From JAVBWI01 sp036677445 (GTDB lineage: Bacteria; Bacillota; Clostridia; Christensenellales; CAG-138), in contig JAVBWI010000001.1 in the NCBI GenBank assembly GCA_036677445.1, forward strand, positions 1-64,000: a stretch of DNA of 64,000 bases, in the 5' to 3' direction. The notes beneath the pieces were generated by a model. That model searched no databases, was not told where the DNA came from, and was given only the letters and a program-made list of their open reading frames with translations. The position numbers and the translations under genes are program-made. Positions 41,858 through 50,085 of the stretch are shown piece after piece. Every line of letters begins with the position of its first letter. Within the stretch, counting starts at the first letter, position 1.

Positions 41858-42959
41858 CTAGCTTTGTGCCAGGAACGCGTTGATGAATGAATCGAGGTCC
41901 CCGTCCATCACGGCCTGTATGTTGCCGTTTTCCGTGCCGGTGCGGTGATCCTTCACCAGCGTATAGGGCTGGAATACGTAGGAACGGATCTGGCTGCCCC
42001 ACTCGATCTTCTTCATGTCTCCCTTGATCTGCGCCATCTGCTCCATGCGCTCGCGCTCCTGCAGTTCCAGCAGCTTGCCTTTGAGCATGCGCATGGCGGT
42101 CTCCTTGTTCTGCAGCTGGCTGCGCTCGTTCTGGCACTGCACCACGATACCGGTGGGCAAATGCGTAATGCGGATGGCGGAAGACGTTTTGTTGACGTGC
42201 TGACCGCCCGCGCCGCTGCTTCGGTAGGTATCCACCCGCAGGTCGTCGGCGTCGATCTCGATGTTGTTCTCGTCGCTGTCAAAAATCGGGGTAACGTCCA
42301 GCGAGGCGAACGAGGTGTGCCTGCGCCCCGAGGAATCAAAGGGCGATATGCGCACCAGCCGGTGCACGCCCTTTTCCGCTTTGAGATAGCCGTAGGCGCT
42401 GTCGCCGCTGACCTCGAACGTAACGGATTTGATGCCCGCCTCGTCGCCGTCGAGCAAATCCAGCTCGCGCACGGCCCAGCCGCGTTCCGCACAGTAGCGG
42501 GTATACATGCGGTAGAGCATCTGCACCCAATCCTGCGCCTCGGTGCCGCCCGCACCCGCGTGCAGGGAAAGCACGGCGTTGGAGGAATCGTACTCGCCCT
42601 TTAAGAGCGTAGAAAGCCGGAGTTCCTCAACGTTCCGGGCAAACGCCTCGTATTCGCGCACCAGTTCCTCGGCCAGGGAGGCGTCCTCCTCCTCCTCGAT
42701 CATTTCGACAAGCGTCTGCAAATCTTCCGATGCGGCCTTCAGGCGCTCGTAGCGGTTGATTTTACCTTGCACGGCCTTGACGCGCTGGTTGACCTTGTTG
42801 GCTGCGTCCACATTATCCCAGAATTCGGGAGCGCCCATTTGCTCTTCGAGCGTTTTCTGCTCCGCCTTCAACCCCGCGAGGTCAAAGTGAGTCACCTGCC
42901 TCTTTGAGCGTCTGCACGGACGCCGCGATTTGCTGCTTGTATTCGTCCAGTAAAATCAA
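41858..42959 (-). CDS. prfB: Peptide chain release factor 2, programmed +1 frameshift
   Basis: RF2 ends translation at UGA and UAA. The long frame contains the tRNA-mimic tripeptide ISPFDSSGR (SPF) and the peptidyl-hydrolysis motif GAGGQHVNKTSSA (GGQ). The gene is in two frames: the zero frame reads MILLDEYKQQI...KEAGDSL and meets TGA at 42882-42884 within CTTTGAC, and the ribosome must skip one base to continue DLAGLKAEQ. This is the conserved autoregulatory site of RF2. I start it at TTG 42957-42959 (AAGGA 10 bases upstream); GTG 42968 is the alternative. Total 366 residues, normal for RF2. The next upstream gene is secA, with element R6 in between. Confidence 0.93.
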
Positions 42960-43035
42960 AGTCTTCACTTCCTTCTAAATGTTGTTTCGCTTAGTATGGT
43001 TAACTCTACCGGTTCGTTCCCTTATGGCTTTTTTC

Positions 43036-43324
43036 GTCAAATCTGACGACATGTGCGTCAGATTTGACACCTTGCACAGATGCCAGCCGCGCCCGCAGGG
43101 CGCAGGCATCTGTGAGAAACCCCCAAAGGTCTGGCAAACATGCTTCAGCATGTTTGCGAATATCCGCCGCAGCGATCTCGCTCTGACGGGCGTAGCCCGC
43201 TAGAGCGACAAAGACATGCGCGTCAGATTTGACACCTTGCACAGATGCCGGCCTGCGCCCGCAGGGCGCAGGCATCTGTGAGAAACCCCCAAAGGTCTCG
43301 CAAACATGCTTCAGCATGTTGCGA
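43036..43324 (+). repeat. Structured intergenic element, copy R6, with tandem duplication
   Basis: Conserved-loop hairpin GTCAAATCTGACG (43036-43048) with 43056-43068, loop ACATGTG: a perfect 13-bp stem unrelated to the stems of R1-R4 or R7-R9. Then ACAGATGCC with GGCATCTGT, and AAACATGC with GCATGTTT. The block from CGTCAGATTTGACACC is repeated after 165 bases (43056 and again 43221) and the second copy ends at 43324, touching the secA stop codon at 43325. No gene in the gap 42969-43324. Confidence 0.85.
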
Positions 43325-46066
43325 CTAGTTTTTCATGCAGCAGTTCTTATACTTCTTTCCGCTGCCGCAGGGGCAGGGGTCGTTGCGTCCGACGGTTTTG
43401 CCCTTGCGCACAGGGGTCCTGCCCTCCGGCGCGGGGGTATCCACAGGCTTCGCGAGCTGTTCGCGCTGCGTGGACGCGCTCTTGAGCTGCGCGGCCAGCA
43501 GGAAGCGTATGGTCTGATCCCGGATTTCCTCCACCATGGCGTCGAACATCTCAAAGCCCTCGTGCGTATACGCGGCAACTGGCTCCTTCTGGCCATAGGC
43601 GCGCAAGCCGATGCCCTGGCGAAGCTGGTCCATGGCGTCGATATGATCCATCCAGTGGCTGTCCACCGCGCGCAGCAGCGCGACGCGCTCCACTTCGCGC
43701 ATATCCACGCCGGCCTCGGTGATCTCTTTCTCCTTCTTATCGTACGCTTCGCGCGCGAATGCAAACAGGCGGTCCACCACGGCGGCCTGGTTCAGCTTTT
43801 CGATCTCGCCGGGCGCAAACAGCATGCGGCGCGGCAGGCGGCACAAATCGCATACCTCGTGCGAGAGCGAGGTAAGATCCCATTCCTCCGGGTATACGCC
43901 TACCGGGCAGAAGCGGGCCGCATGCTGCTCCATAACGCCGCGCAGCATATCCAGCAGCGATTGATGGATATCCTCGCCCATGAGTACGCGGCGGCGCTGG
44001 CCGTAGATGATCTCGCGCTGCTTGTTCATCACGTCGTCGTACTGCAGCACGTTTTTGCGGATTTCGAAGTTGTACATCTCGACGCGCTTCTGCGCGGCCT
44101 CGATCTGTTTGGTGATCATGCCCATTTCGATGGGCACGTCGTCATCCGGCGTAACGCGTTCGAGCATGCCCTTGATGCGGTCCGCGCCAAAGCGCCGCAT
44201 CAGCTCATCCTCCAGCGATACATAAAAGCGCGTGCTGCCGGGGTCGCCCTGGCGGCCGGAACGGCCGCGAAGCTGGTTATCGATACGGCGGCTCTCGTGC
44301 CGCTCGGTGCCTATGATGTGCAGGCCGCCTAAGCCCACGACCTTATCGTGCTCGGCGTCGGTCCCCTGCTTGAATTGCCTGTACAGCCGCTCGTAGGTAC
44401 TTCTGGCTTCAAGTATCTCCGGATCGTTTGTTTCCGCGTGGCCCGTCGCTTCCTCGATAAGCGCCTCCTCCATGCCGTCACGCCGCAATTGCTGCCGGGC
44501 GAGGAAATCGGGGTTGCCGCCCAATAAAATATCCGTACCGCGGCCGGCCATGTTGGTGGCGATGGTCACATGGCCGTATTTACCGGCCTGGGCGACGATT
44601 TCCGCTTCCTTGGCATGCTGCTTGGCGTTCAATACCTCATGTGGAATGCCTTTACGCTGCAAGAGCTCGCTCAAATACTCGCTGCGCTCTACGGAGATGG
44701 TGCCCACCAGAATGGGCTGGCCGGTTTTGTACATGGCCTCGATCTCCTGCACCACGGCGCGGAACTTGCCCACTTCCGTGGTGTAGACCACATCGTTGTT
44801 GTCCTTGCGGATCATGGGCCGGTTGGTGGGGATCTCCACCACGTCGAGGTTGTATATGCCGGTGAACTCCGCCTCTTCCGTCTTGGCGGTACCCGTCATG
44901 CCCGCGAGCTTTTTGTACATGCGGAAGAAGTTCTGGAAGGTGATGGTGGCGAGCGTCTTGTTCTCGCGCTCCACCTTGACGCCCTCCTTCGCCTCCAGCG
45001 CCTGGTGCAGTCCCTCGCTGAAGCGGCGGCCAAGCATAAGGCGGCCGGTGAACTCGTCAACGATAATAACCTGCCCGTCCTGCACGACATAATCCACATC
45101 GCGCTGGAATACCGCGTGCGCCTTGAGCGCCTGCAGGATATGGTGGTTGATCTCGGTATTATCGGTATCCGCAAGGCTGTCCACCTTAAAATAAGCTTCC
45201 GCCTTTTCGATGCCCTGCTGGGTCAGCTGCACCGTCCTCGCCTTGATATCCACCATGTAATCGCCCTCTTCGGGCTGGTCGGCATCCATCAGCATTTCCG
45301 ATCGGGTCTTTTTTTCGATATTCGGCCCGCGGGTGAGCTTCAATACAAACCGGTCGGCCCTCTGGTACATGTCGGTGGTCTGTTCGCCATGGCCGGAAAT
45401 AATGAGCGGCGTTCTCGCTTCATCCACGAGTATGCTGTCCACCTCGTCCACAATGGCATACTGGAGCTCCCGCTGCACCATATTCTCGCGGTAGACGACC
45501 ATATTATCCCTTAAATAATCAAAGCCCAGCTCGTTGTTGGTACCGTAGCAGATATCGCTGTTGTAAGCCGCGCGGCGCTCGTCGTTATCCAGCCCGTGGA
45601 CGATCACGCCCACGGTAAGGCCCAGGAAGCGGTGGATTTTGCCCATCCACTGCGCGTCGCGGCGTGCGAGGTAGTCGTTGACGGTGACGATGTGTACGCC
45701 CTGCCCGGCAAGGGCGTTCAGGTATGCGGGCAGCGTGGCCACCAGCGTTTTGCCCTCGCCCGTTTTCATCTCGGCGATGCGGCCCTGATGCAGCACGATG
45801 CCGCCGATGAGCTGCACATCAAAATGCCGCATGCCCACGGTCCGCACGGCGGCTTCCCGCACGGCGGCGAAGGCTTCCGGCAAAAGATCGTCCAGCGTTT
45901 CGCCTGCGGCCAGCCGGGCTTTGAATTCCGACGTTTTCTCCCGCAGCGCGGAATCGGAGAGCGCCTGCATGGAAGGCTCCAGACCGTTGATTTTATCTAC
46001 GATGGGCGCGAGTTTTTTCAGCTTTGCCTCGGGGCTGGTGCCCAGCAGCTTATCGAACAATCCCAT
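43325..46066 (-). CDS. secA: Preprotein translocase ATPase SecA
   Basis: A 913-residue motor that drives unfolded preproteins through SecYEG. Walker A AEMKTGEGKTLVATL (about residue 100), helicase motif VDEVDSILVDEARTPLI, NMAGRGTDILLGGNPDF, the second-domain signature GGLHIIGTERHESRRIDNQL, LRGRSGRQGDPGSTRFYVS and a C-terminal zinc SEC-C motif DPCPCGSGKKYKNCC. Length is full. ATG 46064-46066 has a poor ribosome binding site (GGGAAAA). Standalone or followed at a distance by prfB on the same strand. Confidence 0.97.
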   Translation of the reverse strand: MGLFDKLLGTSPEAKLKKLAPIVDKINGLEPSMQALSDSALREKTSEFKARLAAGETLDDLLPEAFAAVREAAVRTVGMRHFDVQLIGGIVLHQGRIAEMKTGEGKTLVATLPAYLNALAGQGVHIVTVNDYLARRDAQWMGKIHRFLGLTVGVIVHGLDNDERRAAYNSDICYGTNNELGFDYLRDNMVVYRENMVQRELQYAIVDEVDSILVDEARTPLIISGHGEQTTDMYQRADRFVLKLTRGPNIEKKTRSEMLMDADQPEEGDYMVDIKARTVQLTQQGIEKAEAYFKVDSLADTDNTEINHHILQALKAHAVFQRDVDYVVQDGQVIIVDEFTGRLMLGRRFSEGLHQALEAKEGVKVERENKTLATITFQNFFRMYKKLAGMTGTAKTEEAEFTGIYNLDVVEIPTNRPMIRKDNNDVVYTTEVGKFRAVVQEIEAMYKTGQPILVGTISVERSEYLSELLQRKGIPHEVLNAKQHAKEAEIVAQAGKYGHVTIATNMAGRGTDILLGGNPDFLARQQLRRDGMEEALIEEATGHAETNDPEILEARSTYERLYRQFKQGTDAEHDKVVGLGGLHIIGTERHESRRIDNQLRGRSGRQGDPGSTRFYVSLEDELMRRFGADRIKGMLERVTPDDDVPIEMGMITKQIEAAQKRVEMYNFEIRKNVLQYDDVMNKQREIIYGQRRRVLMGEDIHQSLLDMLRGVMEQHAARFCPVGVYPEEWDLTSLSHEVCDLCRLPRRMLFAPGEIEKLNQAAVVDRLFAFAREAYDKKEKEITEAGVDMREVERVALLRAVDSHWMDHIDAMDQLRQGIGLRAYGQKEPVAAYTHEGFEMFDAMVEEIRDQTIRFLLAAQLKSASTQREQLAKPVDTPAPEGRTPVRKGKTVGRNDPCPCGSGKKYKNCCMKN

Positions 46067-46321
46067 AAGTATTTTTTCCCGCGCGGGGTGTCGCGGACTC
46101 CTCCATTGTTTTAATCCTATCCATTATAGCATGCACAGGTACACCAGCACAACGCGCGGGACGCCGTGAACCTTGAACATTGCTTGAACACATTGCGGCA
46201 GCATTTGGGCGGTAACGGAAGGCAGACAAAAACCGCGCCGATTTGCTATAATAAGGTGGCAGCCTTCACCGGCATGCAACAGAAAATCCTGAATAGTATT
46301 CGGGAAAAAAGAGGAAGCGTT

Positions 46322-47509
46322 ATGGTAACGATAGAAGCCTGTCAGGCCCGTTATGGGGAAAAACTAAAAAGTATCGCGCGCGAACTGCATATGCACCCGG
46401 AATTGAGCATGCAGGAGCACGCGACCACCGCGCTGATACGCTCTATACTGCGGGAGCTTGGCATTGAGGAAATTGAGCTGGGCCTTGCAACTGGCGTGGT
46501 CGGCCTGCTGCGCGGCGGCAGGCCGGGGCCCGTGATCGGCCTTCGGGCGGATATCGACGCGCTCTGCCAGCATGAGCAGACGGACGGGCCGGATAAATCC
46601 CTCTCTGAAGGAAAAATGCACGCCTGCGGCCATGACGTGCATACCGCGAGCCTGCTTGGCACGGCAATGCTGCTGGCAGATATGCGCGAAGAGCTATCCG
46701 GCGATGTGGCGCTGCTGTTCCAGCCCGCGGAGGAAACGCTATCCGGCGCGCGGTACATGCTGGACCACGGTCTTTTAGAGCGCGTGCATATGGATGCGCT
46801 GTTCGGCCTGCACAACACGCCGCACCTGCCCGTAGGTATGATCGGCCTAAAGCAGGGGCACCTGATGGCCGCAAAGGATCTGTTTTCTGTACGCATCACC
46901 GGCCGCGGCGGACACAGCAGCGCGCCGCACAAGAATATCGACCCCGTGGTCGCGGCCGCCGCGGTGATTCAGGGCATCCATACCATCGTCAGCCGCAATG
47001 TCGGCCCGCTGCAATCAGCGGTCGTCAACGTAAGCTATATGCAGGGCGGTTCACCGGAGGATCTGGTCGTAGACGAAGCGGTGCTTCGCGGCAGCATCCG
47101 CACGCATACGCCGGAAGTGCGAAAGCAGGTGCTGGAACGGCTGGAGCAGGTGGCCTCGTTCACCGCGCAGGCGTACGGCTGCACGGCCGTCTGCGAACAC
47201 GAGAGCGTTACGCCCGCCGTGGACAACCCGCCCGCGCTGTATGCAATCGCAAAGCGGGCAGCCGCTGAACTGGTGGGGGAAGCAAATATCCGCACGCCGC
47301 AGCTCAACATGGCCTCGGAGGATTTCGCGGTGTTCGCGAAGCGAATACCCGGCTTTTTCTACTTTTTAGGTTCCGGCGCGCCGGGCGCGCGCAATTATTC
47401 CTGGCACCACCCGCAGTTCGCGGCGCACCCGGATACGCCGCTTTATGGTGCGACGCTCCTGGCGCACACAGCCGTGTGCGCACAAAGCATGCTGGGACAA
47501 GAAGAATGA
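46322..47509 (+). CDS. M20 family amidohydrolase, third copy
   Basis: A 395-residue M20D-type hydrolase of N-acyl amino acids or similar amides. Motifs: ARELHMHPELSMQEH, metal site HACGHDVHTASL (about residue 102), FQPAEETLSGARYML, GRGGHSSAPHKNIDPVV and MASEDFAVFAKRIPG. ATG 46322 follows AGAGGAAG. The frame is open 52 codons upstream but without a start signal. Lies alone, divergent from secA and convergent with parC. Diverged from the two copies at 22.5-24.9 kb. Confidence 0.9.
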   Translation: MVTIEACQARYGEKLKSIARELHMHPELSMQEHATTALIRSILRELGIEEIELGLATGVVGLLRGGRPGPVIGLRADIDALCQHEQTDGPDKSLSEGKMHACGHDVHTASLLGTAMLLADMREELSGDVALLFQPAEETLSGARYMLDHGLLERVHMDALFGLHNTPHLPVGMIGLKQGHLMAAKDLFSVRITGRGGHSSAPHKNIDPVVAAAAVIQGIHTIVSRNVGPLQSAVVNVSYMQGGSPEDLVVDEAVLRGSIRTHTPEVRKQVLERLEQVASFTAQAYGCTAVCEHESVTPAVDNPPALYAIAKRAAAELVGEANIRTPQLNMASEDFAVFAKRIPGFFYFLGSGAPGARNYSWHHPQFAAHPDTPLYGATLLAHTAVCAQSMLGQEE

Positions 47510-47536
47510 TGTGGGGGCTTTGCCCCCGCACCCCCA

Positions 47537-47614
47537 CTCCTTTTCTTAAAGAAAAGGAGCAAAAGATAAAGCATATAAGAAACTGCCCGAGAGCCAAGCC
47601 CTCGGGCAGTTTCT
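47537..47614. terminator. Double hairpin between the amidohydrolase and parC
   Basis: CTCCTTTTCTT with AAGAAAAGGAG-like arm (47537-47559) and a stronger stem AGAAACTGCCCGAG (47578-47591) with 47601-47614. A G/C-rich hairpin also lies at the end of the amidohydrolase gene. It serves the convergent genes in both directions. Confidence 0.8.
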
Positions 47615-47658
47615 ATATTCTCAAAGGATTCGCTGAATCGTGGAACTCCAAGAGTCTC

Positions 47659-50085
47659 CTAGTTCGTCGACAGCTTGTCCGCGCCCATCACGTCGTCGTC
47701 CAGCATCACGAGCACCAGCGTGCTGCCCTTGCCCGCGCGCGCTTCGATGCGCACCTCTTCGGTGTTGAAGCGCGTGACCGCGCCATGGCGCTGACGCACC
47801 GCGAAATCGAAGGGCTCGCGGACATAGAAGCATGCCGCGATGCGCGTGCCGTTGGAGCCGTTCTTTTTAAAATCGAAAGTCTTGAGTCCCTTGCCGTTTC
47901 TTCCCTGTATTTCGTAATCAAATAGCAGGGTACGCTTGGCGTAGCCGCGGTCGGAAATACAGAGTATCTCCCCCTCGTCCCGCACCTGCAGGGCGGCGCA
48001 TACGGCGTCCCCGCTATCCAGCTTAATGCATTTGACGCCCGCGGCGGCGCGCCCCATTTCCGGCACGGTTTCGAGCAGGAAGCGGATGCTCATGCCCTTA
48101 AGCGTTACCAACAGTAATGTTTCCTCCCGCCCGGGCTCCACGGCCAGCACAGAGTCGCCTTCCTTGAGCGAAATGGCCGCAATGCGCTTGTTGCGGGTCG
48201 CGTACTGGGAGGCGGCGGTACACTTGACATACCCCTGTACGGTCGTGAAATAGAGGCTCCCCTCGTCGTTTTCCTCATATGCTGCGACGATACGCTCGTT
48301 CTCCTCAAACGGCAGTATGGCCGCAAGGTTGTTGGGCCGCGCGTTGGGTTTGGTCTCCGCGAGCGCCTCGACACAGAGCAGCAGGCATGCGCCGCGGTCG
48401 GTGAAGAGCCGCAGGGATTTATCCGTACGGGTATTGAATGTAAAGAGCGGAAGCTCCTCCGCGCCGTTCCCGTTTGCGACGGCGCTCCGCGCGGGCACCC
48501 TTCTCGCGCGCAGGCCGTCGTATATGGTGACGGTGACGTCCTCAATTACCTTAAATACGGCGGCGTCCACCTGAATTTCGGTCTCGGCGGAAATGAGCTG
48601 CGTGCGGCGGGGGGTATTGTATTTCTCCTTGATTTCAAGAAGCTCTTTACGTATGAGCGCCATCAGTTTTTTATCCGAAGCGAGTATGGATTTGAGCCAG
48701 TCGATGAGCGCAAGTATCTCTTTGTATTCCTTCTCGATTGTTAAAAGCTCCAGGTTGGTTAAGCGCTGCAGCCGCAAATCCAGTATGGCCTGCGCCTGAA
48801 TCTCGGTCAGATTGAAACGGCTCATCAGGCCCTCGCGCGCGGCCTTGGGCGTTTTGCTCGCGCGGATAAGCGCAATGACGGCGTCGAGATTGTCTATCGC
48901 GATCATCAGCCCTTTTAAGATATGCTCGCGCTTTTCGGCATTTTCCAGCTCGTATTTGGTGCGGCGGGTCACCACCTCCCGCTGGTGGCGGATATAGTGG
49001 GCAATCAGCTCCCGAAGGCCCATCTGCTGCGGCTTGCCCTCTGCGATGGCCACCATGTTGACGCCGAACGTACATTGGAGATCGGAATACTTGAACAGGT
49101 ATTGCAGGATTTGCTCGGCGTCGGTATCCTTTTTGAGCTCGATGACCGCGCGCATGCCGGTGCGGTCGCTTTCATCGCGGATATCCGCCACGCCGGAAAA
49201 CAGCACCTTCTTTTCCTGCGTGACGGCGAGTATCTTCTCGAGCATCGCCGCCTTGTTGACCTGAAAGGGAAGCTCCGTAACGACGATAAGCGTTTTGCCG
49301 TTTTTCTGCGTTTCGAAATGCGTTTTGGCACGCATCACCAGCCTGCCGCGGCCTGTCTGGTAGGCTTCCCGTATCTCGGCCGAGCGGACGAGATACCCGC
49401 CCGTCGGGAAATCCGGGCAGGGCATATGCTTCATCAGCTCTTCGAGCGACACATCCGGGTTTTCGATCTGCGCGACCACCGCGTCGATGGACTCCCCCAG
49501 ATTGTGCGGGGGGATGTTGGTCGCAAGCCCCACCGCAATGCCGGAAGATCCGTTGACGAGAAGGTTGGGGAAGCGTCCGGGCAGCAGCGCGGGCTCCTGC
49601 AGGGTATCGTCAAAATTGAGCGAAAACTCCACGGTGTCTTTTTCAATATCGCGCAGCAGCTCCATGGCAAGCGGAGTCATGCGCGCCTCGGTATAGCGCA
49701 TGGCGGCGGCGGAGTCGCCGTCGACGGAGCCGAAATTACCGTGGCCGTCCACCAGCGGCGCGCGCATGTTGAAGGGCTGCGCCATGCGCACCATGGCCTC
49801 GTATACCGAGGAATCGCCGTGCGGATGGTATTTGCCCAGCGCGTCGCCCACAATGCGGGCGGATTTTCTGTGCGGCTTGTCCGGCATAAGGCCCAGTTCC
49901 AGCATGGTGTAGAGTATGCGGCGCTGCACGGGCTTTAGGCCGTCCTCCACGCGCGGCAGGGCGCGCTCCAATATGACATGTTCGGCATACGGCAGCATGC
50001 TGTTGTGCATCACGTCGTCCATGTTGCGTTCGAGTATGGTTTCACCGCGCGGGGGCAGGGTATTCGCAGCGTCTTTCTTTGCCAT
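47659..50085 (-). CDS. parC: DNA topoisomerase IV subunit A (clostridial ParC type)
   Basis: An 808-residue type IIA topoisomerase subunit that cuts and rejoins DNA, relaxing and decatenating chromosomes with ParE. N-terminal part: MPYAEHVILERALPRVEDGLKPVQRR, KYHPHGDSSVYEAMVRMAQP and the active-site Tyr in AAMRYTEARM. The C-terminal beta-pinwheel carries EIQGRNGKGLKTFDF where GyrA has QRGGKG, so the GyrA-box is degenerate, as expected for ParC. It begins directly after the parE stop and is cotranscribed with it. Stop TAG at 47659-47661. I prefer ParC over GyrA also because the partner has DADQDG rather than DADVDG. Confidence 0.88.
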   Translation of the reverse strand: MAKKDAANTLPPRGETILERNMDDVMHNSMLPYAEHVILERALPRVEDGLKPVQRRILYTMLELGLMPDKPHRKSARIVGDALGKYHPHGDSSVYEAMVRMAQPFNMRAPLVDGHGNFGSVDGDSAAAMRYTEARMTPLAMELLRDIEKDTVEFSLNFDDTLQEPALLPGRFPNLLVNGSSGIAVGLATNIPPHNLGESIDAVVAQIENPDVSLEELMKHMPCPDFPTGGYLVRSAEIREAYQTGRGRLVMRAKTHFETQKNGKTLIVVTELPFQVNKAAMLEKILAVTQEKKVLFSGVADIRDESDRTGMRAVIELKKDTDAEQILQYLFKYSDLQCTFGVNMVAIAEGKPQQMGLRELIAHYIRHQREVVTRRTKYELENAEKREHILKGLMIAIDNLDAVIALIRASKTPKAAREGLMSRFNLTEIQAQAILDLRLQRLTNLELLTIEKEYKEILALIDWLKSILASDKKLMALIRKELLEIKEKYNTPRRTQLISAETEIQVDAAVFKVIEDVTVTIYDGLRARRVPARSAVANGNGAEELPLFTFNTRTDKSLRLFTDRGACLLLCVEALAETKPNARPNNLAAILPFEENERIVAAYEENDEGSLYFTTVQGYVKCTAASQYATRNKRIAAISLKEGDSVLAVEPGREETLLLVTLKGMSIRFLLETVPEMGRAAAGVKCIKLDSGDAVCAALQVRDEGEILCISDRGYAKRTLLFDYEIQGRNGKGLKTFDFKKNGSNGTRIAACFYVREPFDFAVRQRHGAVTRFNTEEVRIEARAGKGSTLVLVMLDDDVMGADKLSTN

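Noticed and set aside
43036..43324. An insertion sequence remnant between prfB and secA.
   Set aside because: No transposase fragment, terminal inverted repeat or target duplication; the material matches the structured element family.
44570..45514. A 314-codon plus-strand frame opposite secA.
   Set aside because: Shadow frame of a complete SecA; no start signal or domain.
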